From NCBI RefSeq assembly GCF_040649515.1, contig NZ_JBEZFP010000102.1, positions 1-34,373 of the forward strand: a stretch of DNA of 34,373 nucleotides, in the 5' to 3' direction. The position numbers and the translations under genes are program-made. The notes beneath the pieces were generated by a model. It saw nothing but the letters and a program-made list of their open reading frames with translations. It did not search any database and was not told where the DNA came from. Below, one piece after another: positions 17,573-25,075 of the stretch. Numbering within the stretch: position 1 is the first letter of the stretch; every line of letters begins with the position of its first letter. This stretch comes from Yinghuangia elevatio. Its GTDB lineage: Bacteria; Actinomycetota; Actinomycetes; Streptomycetales; Streptomycetaceae.

Positions 17573-18313
17573 CTGTGCGAGATCGAGGCCGAGCGTGCGG
17601 TCGAGGTGGATCAGCGACTCGAAGCGCGCGCCGGGCGGTACGTCCGGGTCGGCGCGGAGCGCGTCGGTGAGCGCGAGCGCGCGGGCGGTGTCGAGGTCGT
17701 CGTCGACGGCGGCGTGGACTTCCGCCACCGGCGCGGCGGCCAGGGCCGCCGACGGGGATTCGGCGAAGCGGGCCACGTCCGCACGCAGGAGTGCGAGGCG
17801 TACCGCGGCCTCCGCGATCACGTCGGCACCCGGCGGCGCGTCGGACGGGCCGGCGAGCAGCGCCAGGCGCAGCGCGAGCGGGTCGGCGGCGGACCAGGCC
17901 TCCGCCTCGGGGGTGCCCGCGGCGGCGTCGGCGGGGACCGTACGCAAAATCCGCGGGCCGTCGGCGGCCTGCTCCTCGGACGCGCCCGCCGACGCATCCG
18001 ACGACGCATCCGCCGGCCGGTCCCCGGACCACTGGTGGCCGTCGGGCGTGATGTGCACGTCCACGCGCGCGTCGGGCCCGTCGCCGTTCGGCGGATGGAT
18101 GTTGAACCGCAGCGGATCCGGCAGTTCGGGGCGGTCGCAGGCGTGCCGGAAGACCGCGACGAGGAGATGGTGGCGTTCGCCCGCGCGTCGCACCAGGTCG
18201 GCGGCGAGTGCGGCGCGCAGGGACGCCGGGCAGTAGGCCACCCGCAGCCGCCTGGTGCCGGGTGGGGCGGCGGGCTGCGGGCGGCCGGTCGGGGTATCGG
18301 TCAGGTGCAGCAT
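17552..18313 (-). CDS. MshC/cysteinyl-tRNA-synthetase-like protein lacking the catalytic motifs
   Basis: A 253-aa protein whose C-terminal 130 residues resemble the helical end domain of MshC/CysRS: DPLALRLALLAG, then a helix rich in Ala and Arg, DDDLDTARAL and a final LDRTLGLDL. The N-terminal 60 residues (RVAYCPASLRAALAADLVRR) may be a remnant of the first Rossmann unit. The HIGH-type motif, zinc ligands and KMSKS loop are absent, and an Ala/Ser/Asp-rich stretch stands where the catalytic core would be. It therefore cannot be an active ligase by itself. ATG 18313 follows a TACGGT box at leaderless spacing. Homology is my own comparison from memory of MshC; it could be a regulator, a partner of MshC or a relic. 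Confidence 0.72.
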   Translation of the reverse strand: MLHLTDTPTGRPQPAAPPGTRRLRVAYCPASLRAALAADLVRRAGERHHLLVAVFRHACDRPELPDPLRFNIHPPNGDGPDARVDVHITPDGHQWSGDRPADASSDASAGASEEQAADGPRILRTVPADAAAGTPEAEAWSAADPLALRLALLAGPSDAPPGADVIAEAAVRLALLRADVARFAESPSAALAAAPVAEVHAAVDDDLDTARALALTDALRADPDVPPGARFESLIHLDRTLGLDLAQDIGRLP

Positions 18314-18319
18314 GAGCGC

Positions 18320-18325
18320 ACCGTA
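18320..18325 (-). promoter_or_regulatory. -10 box for leaderless MshC-like gene
   Basis: On the minus strand TACGGT ends 6 nt before the ATG at 18313. No Shine-Dalgarno sequence lies between. Confidence 0.5.
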
Positions 18326-18371
18326 CCCGTGCGCTCCGGTGGGAACGCGTCCGCGGCACTGCTTGTCAGGG

Positions 18372-19160
18372 TCAACGCACGCCGGGGCCTTCGGGTTGCG
18401 GCCGGACGGCGGTGAACCGCAGGCGGGCGTAGTCGGCGAACCACCGGCCGTCGGCGTCGGCCAGGCGGTCGCGCAGCAGTGCGTCCGTGCGGGCCAGGAG
18501 CGCCGGGCGGCTCTCCTCGGGGAACGGCGCGAGCACCGACGCGCCGAACATGCGCCACCAGTCCGCGGCGGTGTCGCCCGGGCTGAGCGGTGTCGGCCGC
18601 GCGAACCAGTGGGCCGTGTGGACCTCGAAGCCGGCCGCCTCCAGGCGCGTCGCGTACTCGGCGGTGGACGGGAAGTACCAGGGCAGTTCGACCGGTACGC
18701 CTGGCGCCACCTCGGCCGCGGCGGCCCGCAGCCCGTCGATCAGCGCCGCGACGTTGCGGTGCGCGCCGAACTCGGCGACGAACCGGCCGCCGGGCCGCAG
18801 TGCCGCGTACACGCGGGCGATGACGTCGTCGGGCCGCGTCATCCAGTGCAGTGCGGCGTTGGAGAACACCGCGTCGAACGGCTCGTCGACCCGGAAGGTG
18901 TGGGCGTCGGCGACCGCGAACGTCGGTGCGCCGTCGCCCTGGCCGTGCTTCGCGAGGGCCGTGCGGATCATCTCCGCGTCGCCGTCGACGCCGTGCACGC
19001 GGGCACCGCTCGCGGCGATCTCGACCGCCAGGTCCCCGGTGCCGCAGCCCAGGTCGAGCACCCGCTCGCCGGCGCTCGGTGCCAGGAGGTGCACGACTCC
19101 GCGCCCGTATGCCGAGACGTAGGCGAAGTTGTTGTCATACTGCGTCGCGTTCCAGGTCAT
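18372..19160 (-). CDS. Class I SAM-dependent methyltransferase, trans-aconitate methyltransferase-like
   Basis: A 262-aa SAM methyltransferase. Motif I RVLDLGCGTGDLAVEIA is near residue 33, motif II VHGVDGDAEMI follows, then FDAVFSNAALHWM with the Asn-Ala-x-x-His-Trp pattern of the Tam/Coq5-like group, and LRPGGRFVAEFG. The N-terminus TWNATQYDNNFAYVS... (start TWNAxxY) is typical of trans-aconitate 2-methyltransferase relatives. The exact substrate is not certain. Start at ATG 19160 follows TATGCT at 7 nt, again fitting a leaderless mRNA. The gene lies 58 nt upstream of the MshC-like gene on the same strand and has its own promoter. Confidence 0.87.
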   Translation of the reverse strand: MTWNATQYDNNFAYVSAYGRGVVHLLAPSAGERVLDLGCGTGDLAVEIAASGARVHGVDGDAEMIRTALAKHGQGDGAPTFAVADAHTFRVDEPFDAVFSNAALHWMTRPDDVIARVYAALRPGGRFVAEFGAHRNVAALIDGLRAAAAEVAPGVPVELPWYFPSTAEYATRLEAAGFEVHTAHWFARPTPLSPGDTAADWWRMFGASVLAPFPEESRPALLARTDALLRDRLADADGRWFADYARLRFTAVRPQPEGPGVR

Positions 19161-19167
19161 GCCTTGC

Positions 19168-19173
19168 AGCATA
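19168..19173 (-). promoter_or_regulatory. -10 box for leaderless Tam-like methyltransferase mRNA
   Basis: On the minus strand TATGCT ends 7 nt before the ATG at 19160, with no Shine-Dalgarno sequence. Confidence 0.55.
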
Positions 19174-19394
19174 AGGGTCGTGTTCAGGGGTTGAGACTCG
19201 TTTCTTGAATAGTGAGACGACTTGGCGGGGTGTGACGAAGAACCGGACCGAGGCGGCGCGGTGTTGCGGCCGGAGCGGCGAATCGACCGAGTAGAGTCCA
19301 TGCGCCACCGGCGGCGGCTCGCCGAGCGACGTTCGCCGGGCCGGGGCTCCGGGACCAACCCCTCGGATTTGTGCCGCACTTCGGAGGCAGGGCC

Positions 19395-21047
19395 ATGGTG
19401 CTGCGCCGCGCGAATGCGCCGGGAAGACGCCCGGCTCCGACGTCGCGTGCGCTCGCGGCGCTTCGCGGACGCGTACGTTGGGCCGTCACCGCGGTCGTCC
19501 TCGCCGCACTTCCGGCCGTGTTCGTGGTCGCGTTCGGAGACGACGGGAAGCACACCAAGCTCACTGCCGAGTATGTGCGGACCGGCACTTGGGAGACCGG
19601 CTTCAGTGCGCAGTACGTCGTCCGCAACACCGGCGACGGCACCACGCACGGCTGGACGCTGCGCTTCCGCCTCGCACCCGGCAGCGAGGTCTCGACGCTC
19701 TGGAACGGCCGCATGGACCACGACGGGGCGCGCTACACCGTGCGCGCCCGCGACTGGAACCACGATCTGAGACCCGGCGAAACCGCCGTGATCGGATTCG
19801 AGGTCCGGCACGTCGACCCGGCCGCGCCGGCGCAGCAGCAGCCCGTCGAATGCAGCATCAACGGCCGTTCCTGCGTGGTGGGCGACACGCGCGGAGTGGC
19901 TGCCGAGGGGAACACCGACGAGATGCGCGCGGCGCCGAGAGACGAGGCGCCCGCCGGGCCGCGCACGCCTGCGCCCCGGGCCGCAACCCCCACGACTGCG
20001 CCCCCGACGCGGACCGCCACGGCACCCGGCGCGTCGCCGTCGGGCGGCGCGACCGGCACAGGCGCCGCACCGACCGCGGCCGGCCCCCCGCAGGGCGCCG
20101 CCGCCGGGACGCAGCCCCGTACCCCCGTCCGCCCCTACATCGACCTGGCCGCCCCCGCCCCGCTCGACCTCGACAAGGCCATAAGCAGCACCGGAGTCGG
20201 AGACTGGACGCTGGCGTCCGTCGTCGACGCGGGCGGCTGCGAGCCGAGTTGGGGAGGCGGGGCACGCCTCGACGACCCGGCGATATTGCAGCGGTTCGGC
20301 GAACTGCGGACGCTAGACGCCGTCGCTGCCGTGTCCTTCGGCGGCAGCGCGTCGTCCGACCTGGCCGCGACGTGCGAGTCCCCGGAAGCGCTGGCCGTGG
20401 CGTACCGCAAGGTCGTGGACCTCTACGACGTCGAGCGCATCGACATCGACGTCGAAGGACGCTCGCTCGGGCGGCCGGACATCGTCGAGCGCCGCAACGA
20501 GGCGCTGAAGCTGCTGCGCGGACAGCTGGAGGCGGCCGGCGGCAGACTGGAACTCACCTACACGCTCCCGGCACTGCCGACCACCGGCCTCGGCGCGGAA
20601 GCGGTCGCGCTGCTGGCCGACGCCGCCGCACGGGGCCTGCACGTCGACACGGTCAACGTCCTGGCGATGGACTACGGGCAGGCCAACGTCAAGGAGCCCA
20701 CCGGCCAGATGGGCCGGTACGCGATCGACACCGCACGCCTGGTCCACGGCCAACTGCGCGGCGTCTGGCCCACCCTGACGTCGGATCAGGCATGGCGCCT
20801 GATCTCGGTGACGGTGACGATCGGCGTCGACGACGCGCCGGGCGAGGTCTTCACCCTCGATGACGCCCACCTGCTCGCGGACTTCGCGGCACAGCAGCAC
20901 CTGGGCCGACTGTCGTGGTGGGCCGCGGGGCGCGACCGGGCGTGTCCCGACAACGCGGCGACGGCGGCGGATCCGCTGTGCAGCGGTGTGCCGCAGGCCC
21001 CCTACGCGTTCCTGGGGGCGTTCCTGGGCCGTGTGGGGCTCAACTGA
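19395..21047 (+). CDS. CBM2-GH18 chitinase-like protein with N-terminal membrane segment
   Basis: Predicted extracellular or membrane-anchored glycoside hydrolase acting on beta-1,4-GlcNAc polymers. The 550-aa product starts at ATG 19395, 7 nt after CGGAGG. A basic N-terminus precedes a hydrophobic segment (about residues 30-48, signal or anchor, no clear cleavage site). A carbohydrate-binding module 2 spans about 52-160 (WETGFSAQYVV, GWTLRF, LWNG, WNHDLRPGE, IGFEV), lacking the usual first Cys. A Thr/Pro/Ala linker follows (170-245). The GH18 barrel runs from 248 to the end; its DxxDxDxE motif reads E347-Asp350-Asp352-Glu354, so the acid/base Glu354 is present but the first Asp is Glu. Substrate not proven. 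Confidence 0.85.
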   Translation: MVLRRANAPGRRPAPTSRALAALRGRVRWAVTAVVLAALPAVFVVAFGDDGKHTKLTAEYVRTGTWETGFSAQYVVRNTGDGTTHGWTLRFRLAPGSEVSTLWNGRMDHDGARYTVRARDWNHDLRPGETAVIGFEVRHVDPAAPAQQQPVECSINGRSCVVGDTRGVAAEGNTDEMRAAPRDEAPAGPRTPAPRAATPTTAPPTRTATAPGASPSGGATGTGAAPTAAGPPQGAAAGTQPRTPVRPYIDLAAPAPLDLDKAISSTGVGDWTLASVVDAGGCEPSWGGGARLDDPAILQRFGELRTLDAVAAVSFGGSASSDLAATCESPEALAVAYRKVVDLYDVERIDIDVEGRSLGRPDIVERRNEALKLLRGQLEAAGGRLELTYTLPALPTTGLGAEAVALLADAAARGLHVDTVNVLAMDYGQANVKEPTGQMGRYAIDTARLVHGQLRGVWPTLTSDQAWRLISVTVTIGVDDAPGEVFTLDDAHLLADFAAQQHLGRLSWWAAGRDRACPDNAATAADPLCSGVPQAPYAFLGAFLGRVGLN

Positions 21048-21073
21048 CCCCGCTCAATTGACCGGTGATCGGC

Positions 21074-21931
21074 TCAATTGAGCCGAGCGCGCGCCTCGCT
21101 CGCCTCCCGGCGTACGGTCGCCGCCAGTTCGCGGTCGATCGCCCCCACCAGGTCGGCGAAGTCCTCCAACTCCGCGGCACCGCCGAGGAAATCGCCGGTC
21201 TGCACGAGCAGCGAACCTCGCTCGCGCCGCAGCGCGGCGGGGTGCCGCGGCAGCAGCAGCGACAGTTCGACCGCCCACAACCGCGTCCACGCCCGCTCCG
21301 GAGCCTGCGCGGGGTTCTGCGCCCACGCGCGGATGTTGTTGAGGATCCGCAGCAGCACCGCGATCGGCTGCGCCGGGGCCAGCAGGTGCGGGTCGTTCGG
21401 CGAACCGCCCGCGCCCGCGGCGATCTTGCGCGCGTCGTCGACGGTCAGCAGGCGGCCGCCGTGGAACGGGTCGGCGAGTACGAAGTCGCCGTCGGGGTCG
21501 CCGATGCCGACGACGAAGTGGCCCGGCAGCGCGATGCCGTGGACCGGCAGGCCGACGCGCCGCCCCACCTCCGTCCACACCACCGACAGCAGGATCGGCA
21601 GGCCGCGGCGGCGGCGCAGCACCTCGTGCAGCAGCGACGAGCGCAGATCGGCGTAGTCCGCCTGGGCGCCGCCGAACCCCGCCCGGGCGCCCAGGACGAG
21701 CGCGAGGACCGCGGCCGCCCGGGTGGGCTCGGTGTCCTCCGCCGGCGCCGTCAGCTTCGCCGCGACGGCCGCCGCGAGCCGGTCGAGCTCGGCGAGCCCG
21801 GGGCCCGGGTCGAGCGACGGGTCGACCTCGGCACCCATCAGCAGGCACGCCTCGGCCAGGTCGACCGGGTCGTCGCGTACCACCTCGGCGAATCGCGCCC
21901 GACGGGCGAGCGCGTCATTCGGGTCCTTCAC
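21074..21931 (-). CDS. SirB1/transglutaminase-like family protein
   Basis: A 285-aa cytosolic protein of the SirB1 N-terminal (Transglut_core2) family. The core has LLHEVLRRRRGLPILLSVV followed by GLPVHGIALPGHFVVGIG, FVLADPFHGG and a C-terminal helical repeat with RILNNI and ERAWTRLWAVE; these are the family signature segments. The Cys of true transglutaminases is not evident, so enzymatic activity is doubtful. GTG 21931 lies 2 nt after the stop of the GNAT gene; an in-frame GTG at 21937 overlaps that stop and is an alternative. AGGGAG upstream favours the later start. Translationally coupled to the GNAT gene, suggesting a shared process. Role unknown. Confidence 0.85.
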   Translation of the reverse strand: MKDPNDALARRARFAEVVRDDPVDLAEACLLMGAEVDPSLDPGPGLAELDRLAAAVAAKLTAPAEDTEPTRAAAVLALVLGARAGFGGAQADYADLRSSLLHEVLRRRRGLPILLSVVWTEVGRRVGLPVHGIALPGHFVVGIGDPDGDFVLADPFHGGRLLTVDDARKIAAGAGGSPNDPHLLAPAQPIAVLLRILNNIRAWAQNPAQAPERAWTRLWAVELSLLLPRHPAALRRERGSLLVQTGDFLGGAAELEDFADLVGAIDRELAATVRREASEARARLN

Positions 21932-21933
21932 CC

Positions 21934-23103
21934 TCACGGCTCCCTGCGGTAGTGGTAGCGGTGGTGTTCGGTGAATCCCAGGTCCTCGTACAGGCGCAGC
22001 GCGGGCCGGTTGCCGGCCTCCACGCCGAGCAGCCCGGTGGTCGCCCCGGCCCGCAGCGCGTGGTCGGTGAGCGCGGCCATCACGGCCCGCGCCAGACCGC
22101 GTCGACGGTACGCCGGATCGGTCTCTATGGCGGTGAAGCTCGCGACGCGCAGCCCCGCGCCTCCTGGACCTCTCGTGCCCCCGAGGTCGACACTCACGCG
22201 GCCGATCGCGATCGGGATGTCGGAGATCCGGGAGGCGTCGGCGGATCGGGGACCGGGGTCCGTTTCGGGACCGGGGTCCGTTTCGGGACCGGGGTCCGTT
22301 TCGGGACCGGGTCCGAGATCCGCCGCGTGGACGGCCGCGAAGGCGTGCCGCACGGTCCCCGTTCCCGGGCCGCCCGACGCGGGGCCCGCCGCCGATTCGC
22401 CGCCCGCGGTCCCGGCCACCACCGCCCACGCGGCCTCCGCCGCCGGGCCCGAGGCCGCGGCCCGGTTGTAGCGGGCCATCCAGGCGGCGTCCGGTACGTC
22501 GGAAACGTCCACGGCGACGTCCCCGGCCGTGGACCGCCCGGCGGCGGTGGGCGTCGCGCGGTCGCGCACGGCGGCGAGCCGGGCGGTGCGCACGATCGTC
22601 GGTGCCTCGGACGGCCAGCCCTCCGCGGCCAGGAGCAGATCGGTGTCGGAGCCGACGACGGTCTGGAAGTACACCGGGAGGCCGCGCTCGGCGTACCAGG
22701 CCCGCACCCGCGCCACCGCCTCGGCGGCGGGCACGCCGGGGCCGCCCAGCGCCAGCACCGAGTTCGCCCGGCGCGTGAAGCCGGACGCGGCACGCAGCCG
22801 CCACTGCCCGAGCTCCGCGTACTCGACGGCGGGCCACGCCCGGTCGGACGCCGCGGCCAGCACCTCGGGGGACAGCGCCGCCGGACCGCGCACCGGAACG
22901 GGCGGCACGACCTTGGCCGCGGTGACCGTGCGCTCGGCCACTCGGGCGATGCTGCCGTCCTTGCGGGTGATGGTGAGCACTCCCCCGTCCCACGCGACCA
23001 ACTCGCCCACGACGTCGCCGAACTCGTCCGGTGCGCCCTCGGGGTTGAGTCTGCGGCGAACCGACACGCGGCGGCCCACGTCTTCGGGTGTGATCCGGTT
23101 CAC
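21934..23103 (-). CDS. GNAT N-acetyltransferase with N-terminal SH3-like domain (Rv0428c-like)
   Basis: A 389-aa acetyltransferase. The N-terminal 60 residues (VGRRVSVRRR, GDVVGELVAWDGGVLTI) form the SH3-like barrel seen in the mycobacterial Rv0428c group. The C-terminal GNAT fold shows the acetyl-CoA loop YRRRGLARAVM and LLGVEAGNRPALRLYEDLGF. Between them is a variable region with a Gly-Pro-Glu-Thr-Asp-Pro repeat encoded by an 18-bp tandem repeat. GTG 23103 is preferred, with GGAG about 10 nt upstream; a longer frame to 23229 would cross the fdxA upstream region. The substrate is unknown (protein or small amine). First gene of a two-gene operon. Confidence 0.85.
   Translation of the reverse strand: MNRITPEDVGRRVSVRRRLNPEGAPDEFGDVVGELVAWDGGVLTITRKDGSIARVAERTVTAAKVVPPVPVRGPAALSPEVLAAASDRAWPAVEYAELGQWRLRAASGFTRRANSVLALGGPGVPAAEAVARVRAWYAERGLPVYFQTVVGSDTDLLLAAEGWPSEAPTIVRTARLAAVRDRATPTAAGRSTAGDVAVDVSDVPDAAWMARYNRAAASGPAAEAAWAVVAGTAGGESAAGPASGGPGTGTVRHAFAAVHAADLGPGPETDPGPETDPGPETDPGPRSADASRISDIPIAIGRVSVDLGGTRGPGGAGLRVASFTAIETDPAYRRRGLARAVMAALTDHALRAGATTGLLGVEAGNRPALRLYEDLGFTEHHRYHYRREP
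22249..22310. repeat. 18-bp in-frame tandem repeat inside the GNAT gene
   Basis: Three perfect copies of GGGACCGGGGTCCGTTTC (22249-22266, 22267-22284, 22285-22302) and a partial fourth. In the protein this is repeated Pro-Gly-Pro-Glu-Thr-Asp. Because 18 is a multiple of three, copy-number change keeps the frame. Confidence 0.92.
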
Positions 23104-23210
23104 CTGTCCAGCACTCCGATCCTTGCTGACCTGAGACTGTGATCTCTGCTGATATGGGCCCGCTAGGAGATAGCCCGGGACCACCGCGATACTAGAGGCG
23201 GGCATCGACG

Positions 23211-23238
23211 TTGCCGCGCTCCCGCGCACCCGTAACGA
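23211..23238 (+). promoter_or_regulatory. Possible fdxA promoter
   Basis: TTGCCG (23211) and TAACGA (23233) are spaced by 16 nt, giving a 5' leader of about 30 nt before the start codon. A weak match; it is the best pair in the 170-bp divergent gap. Confidence 0.3.
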
Positions 23239-23273
23239 CCTAAGGCGTAGCCCGCCATGAGGAGGAATCCCAC

Positions 23274-23600
23274 GTGACGTACGTCATCGCGCAGCCCTGC
23301 GTCGACGTGAAGGACAAGGCTTGCATCGAGGAGTGCCCCGTCGACTGCATCTACGAAGGACAGCGCGCGCTCTACATCCACCCGGACGAGTGCGTGGACT
23401 GCGGTGCCTGTGAGCCCGTCTGCCCCGTTGAGGCGATCTTCTACGAGGACGACGTTCCGGAGCAGTGGAAGGACTACTACAAGGCGAACGTCGAGTTCTT
23501 CGACGACCTCGGTTCGCCCGGCGGTGCTTCCAAGATGGGCCTGATCGAGAAGGACCACGAAGTGATCGCCGTCCTGCCGCCCCAGGGCGAGGGCGACTGA
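23274..23600 (+). CDS. fdxA: Seven-iron ferredoxin FdxA (3Fe-4S / 4Fe-4S)
   Basis: Small cytosolic electron carrier, 108 aa. Cys9, Cys17 and a later Cys of the second motif should hold the 3Fe-4S cluster, and Cys21/Cys25 with Cys40, Cys43, Cys46 and Cys50 (CVDCGACEPVCP) the 4Fe-4S side; this is the standard bacterial 7Fe layout. The C-terminal extension (EQWKDYYKANVEFF...) is the conserved actinobacterial tail. GTG 23274 follows GAGGAGGAA at 23259-23267, the strongest ribosome-binding site in this region, fitting high expression. It lies 5 nt before dapC, a pairing that is conserved in mycobacteria and streptomycetes. Reductase and client enzymes unknown. Confidence 0.95.
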   Translation: MTYVIAQPCVDVKDKACIEECPVDCIYEGQRALYIHPDECVDCGACEPVCPVEAIFYEDDVPEQWKDYYKANVEFFDDLGSPGGASKMGLIEKDHEVIAVLPPQGEGD

Positions 23601-23605
23601 GCCTC

Positions 23606-24760
23606 GTGACCGAAACGCACAATCGCACCGCGCCGCCCGCCCCCGCCGGGGGGTGGGCGGCGCGGCGTGTGTCCGGACGCCTGCCCGAGTTCCCGTGGGA
23701 CCGGCTGGAGTCGTTCAAGGCCACCGCCGCCGCGCACCCCGGCGGCATCGTCGACCTGTCGGTCGGCACTCCGGTGGACCCGACACCCGAACTGGTCCGC
23801 GACGCCCTCGCCGCCGCCTCGGACTCGCCCGGTTACCCGTTGACGTACGGCACGTCCGCACTGCGCGAGGCGGTCGCCGGATGGCTGCGCCGCACGCTCG
23901 GCGTGGCCGGCGCCGACCCGGCCGCGGTGCTGCCGGTCATCGGCACCAAGGAACTGGTCGCATCGCTGCCCGCGCAGTTGGGGCTCGGACCGGGTGACAA
24001 GGTGGCGCACCCGGCTCTCGCGTACCCGACGTACGACGTGGGCGCGCGCCTCGCCGGTGCCGAGCCTGTTCCGGTCGCCGACGGCGAGTTCCCGGACGCC
24101 GACGGCGTGCGGCTGGTCTGGATCAACTCGCCGGCCAATCCGCACGGTGCCGTGCGCAGCGCCGACGAGCTGCGCGAGATCGTCGCCTGGACGCGTTCGA
24201 TCGGCGCGCTGCTGGTGTCGGACGAGTGCTACATCGAACTGGGCTGGGAGGCCGAGCCCGTCTCGGTCCTGCACCCGGACGTCTGCGGCGGTTCGCACGA
24301 GGGCCTGCTCGCGATCCACTCGCTGTCCAAGCGCTCGAACCTGGCCGGGTACCGCGCCGGGTTCATCACCGGGGATCCGGCCGTCGTCCGCGAACTCCTC
24401 GCCGTACGCAAGCACGCCGGGCTGATCATGCCGGGCCCCGTGCAGGAGGCCATGCGGGTGGCGTTCGGCGACGACGCGCACGTGGCCGAGCAGAAGGCGC
24501 GGTACGCCGCGCGGCGCGCGCAACTGCGCGGCGCCTTCGAGTCCGCCGGGTTCCGGATCGACCACTCGGAGGCGAGCCTGTACCTCTGGGCGACGCGGGA
24601 CGAACCGTGCTGGGACACCGTCGGGTGGCTCGCGGAGCGCGGTGTCCTGACGGCTCCGGGGGACTTCTACGGGACGGCGGGCGGCCGGCACGTGCGGATC
24701 GCCTTCACGGCGACGGACGAGCGCGTCGAGGCGGCCGTGGAACGGCTCAAGACCGCCTGA
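23606..24760 (+). CDS. dapC: N-succinyldiaminopimelate aminotransferase DapC
   Basis: PLP aminotransferase making N-succinyl-LL-DAP from succinyl-amino-ketopimelate in the succinylase branch of lysine and peptidoglycan DAP synthesis; dapE, the next step, is at 27541. The 384-aa class I/II enzyme has GYPLTYGTSALREAV, the NSPANPHG cofactor motif, SDECYIELG, and SLSKRSNLAGYRAG with the PLP lysine at residue 242. It starts with GTG 23606, 5 nt after the fdxA stop and without a strong ribosome-binding site, so coupled translation is likely. Substrate assigned from the fdxA neighbourhood and family-specific segments; general aminotransferase activity is certain. Confidence 0.92.
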   Translation: MTETHNRTAPPAPAGGWAARRVSGRLPEFPWDRLESFKATAAAHPGGIVDLSVGTPVDPTPELVRDALAAASDSPGYPLTYGTSALREAVAGWLRRTLGVAGADPAAVLPVIGTKELVASLPAQLGLGPGDKVAHPALAYPTYDVGARLAGAEPVPVADGEFPDADGVRLVWINSPANPHGAVRSADELREIVAWTRSIGALLVSDECYIELGWEAEPVSVLHPDVCGGSHEGLLAIHSLSKRSNLAGYRAGFITGDPAVVRELLAVRKHAGLIMPGPVQEAMRVAFGDDAHVAEQKARYAARRAQLRGAFESAGFRIDHSEASLYLWATRDEPCWDTVGWLAERGVLTAPGDFYGTAGGRHVRIAFTATDERVEAAVERLKTA

Positions 24761-24773
24761 GGCGGTCGACCCT

Positions 24774-24811
24774 CCCGGGCGGCGCCGGGACCGGCGTCCC
24801 GCCCGCCCGGG
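24774..24811 (+). terminator. Terminator of fdxA-dapC
   Basis: Outer stem CCCGGGCGG / CCGCCCGGG with an inner GGGAC / GTCCC stem, 14 nt after the dapC stop. Very GC-rich, no T-tract. Confidence 0.7.
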
Positions 24812-24826
24812 GGAGCGTTGCTCGGG

Positions 24827-24849
24827 CGGGTGCTTTTGGAGAGCACCCG
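24827..24849. terminator. Second hairpin downstream of dapC
   Basis: Perfect 8-bp stem CGGGTGCT / AGCACCCG with loop TTTGGAG. It could back up the preceding terminator. Confidence 0.6.
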
Positions 24850-24876
24850 GGTGTGTGCCGATGGACGCGGGTGTGC

Positions 24877-24917
24877 GGGACCTGCGTACGGGACCTGCGT
24901 ACCCGCGACCTGCGTAC
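24877..24917. repeat. 13-bp repeat (GGGACCTGCGTAC), three copies
   Basis: Copies at 24877-24889, 24890-24902 and 24905-24917 (the last starts GCG). Non-coding, directly before the 24921-24936 hairpin. Confidence 0.8.
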
Positions 24918-24952
24918 CCGTCCCACGTCTGTGGGACATCAGCGGGACAGGC

Positions 24953-24983
24953 GTGCGGGGCGGTGCTCGGTACCGCCCCGCAC
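24953..24983. terminator. Perfect 12-bp hairpin in the convergent gap
   Basis: GTGCGGGGCGGT / ACCGCCCCGCAC with a 7-nt loop. It can act for either strand. Confidence 0.7.
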
Positions 24984-24999
24984 ACCCGGGGTTCCGCGG

Positions 25000-25030
25000 G
25001 CGGGGCCGGGCGCCGGACGCCCGGCCCCGC
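25000..25030 (-). terminator. Terminator of the secreted-protein gene
   Basis: A perfect 13-bp stem (25000-25012 with 25018-25030) around CCGGA, about 46 nt after the minus-strand stop at 25076. Probably the main terminator for that gene. Confidence 0.78.
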
Positions 25031-25075
25031 GATCCGCCGCTGATCCGTCTCGGTCGGTGCAGACCGGCTGGTCGA

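Larger units (their letters stand above)
24761..25075. other. Non-coding region rich in hairpins and short repeats
   Basis: Between convergent dapC and the secreted-protein gene. It contains four hairpins (24774-24811, 24827-24849, 24953-24983, 25000-25030), a 6-bp hairpin at 24921-24936 and three 13-bp repeats (24877-24917). No gene is supported on either strand. Confidence 0.7.

Noticed and set aside
22249..22310. CRISPR-like array
   Set aside because: Copies are contiguous without spacers and in frame within a gene; it is a coding tandem repeat.
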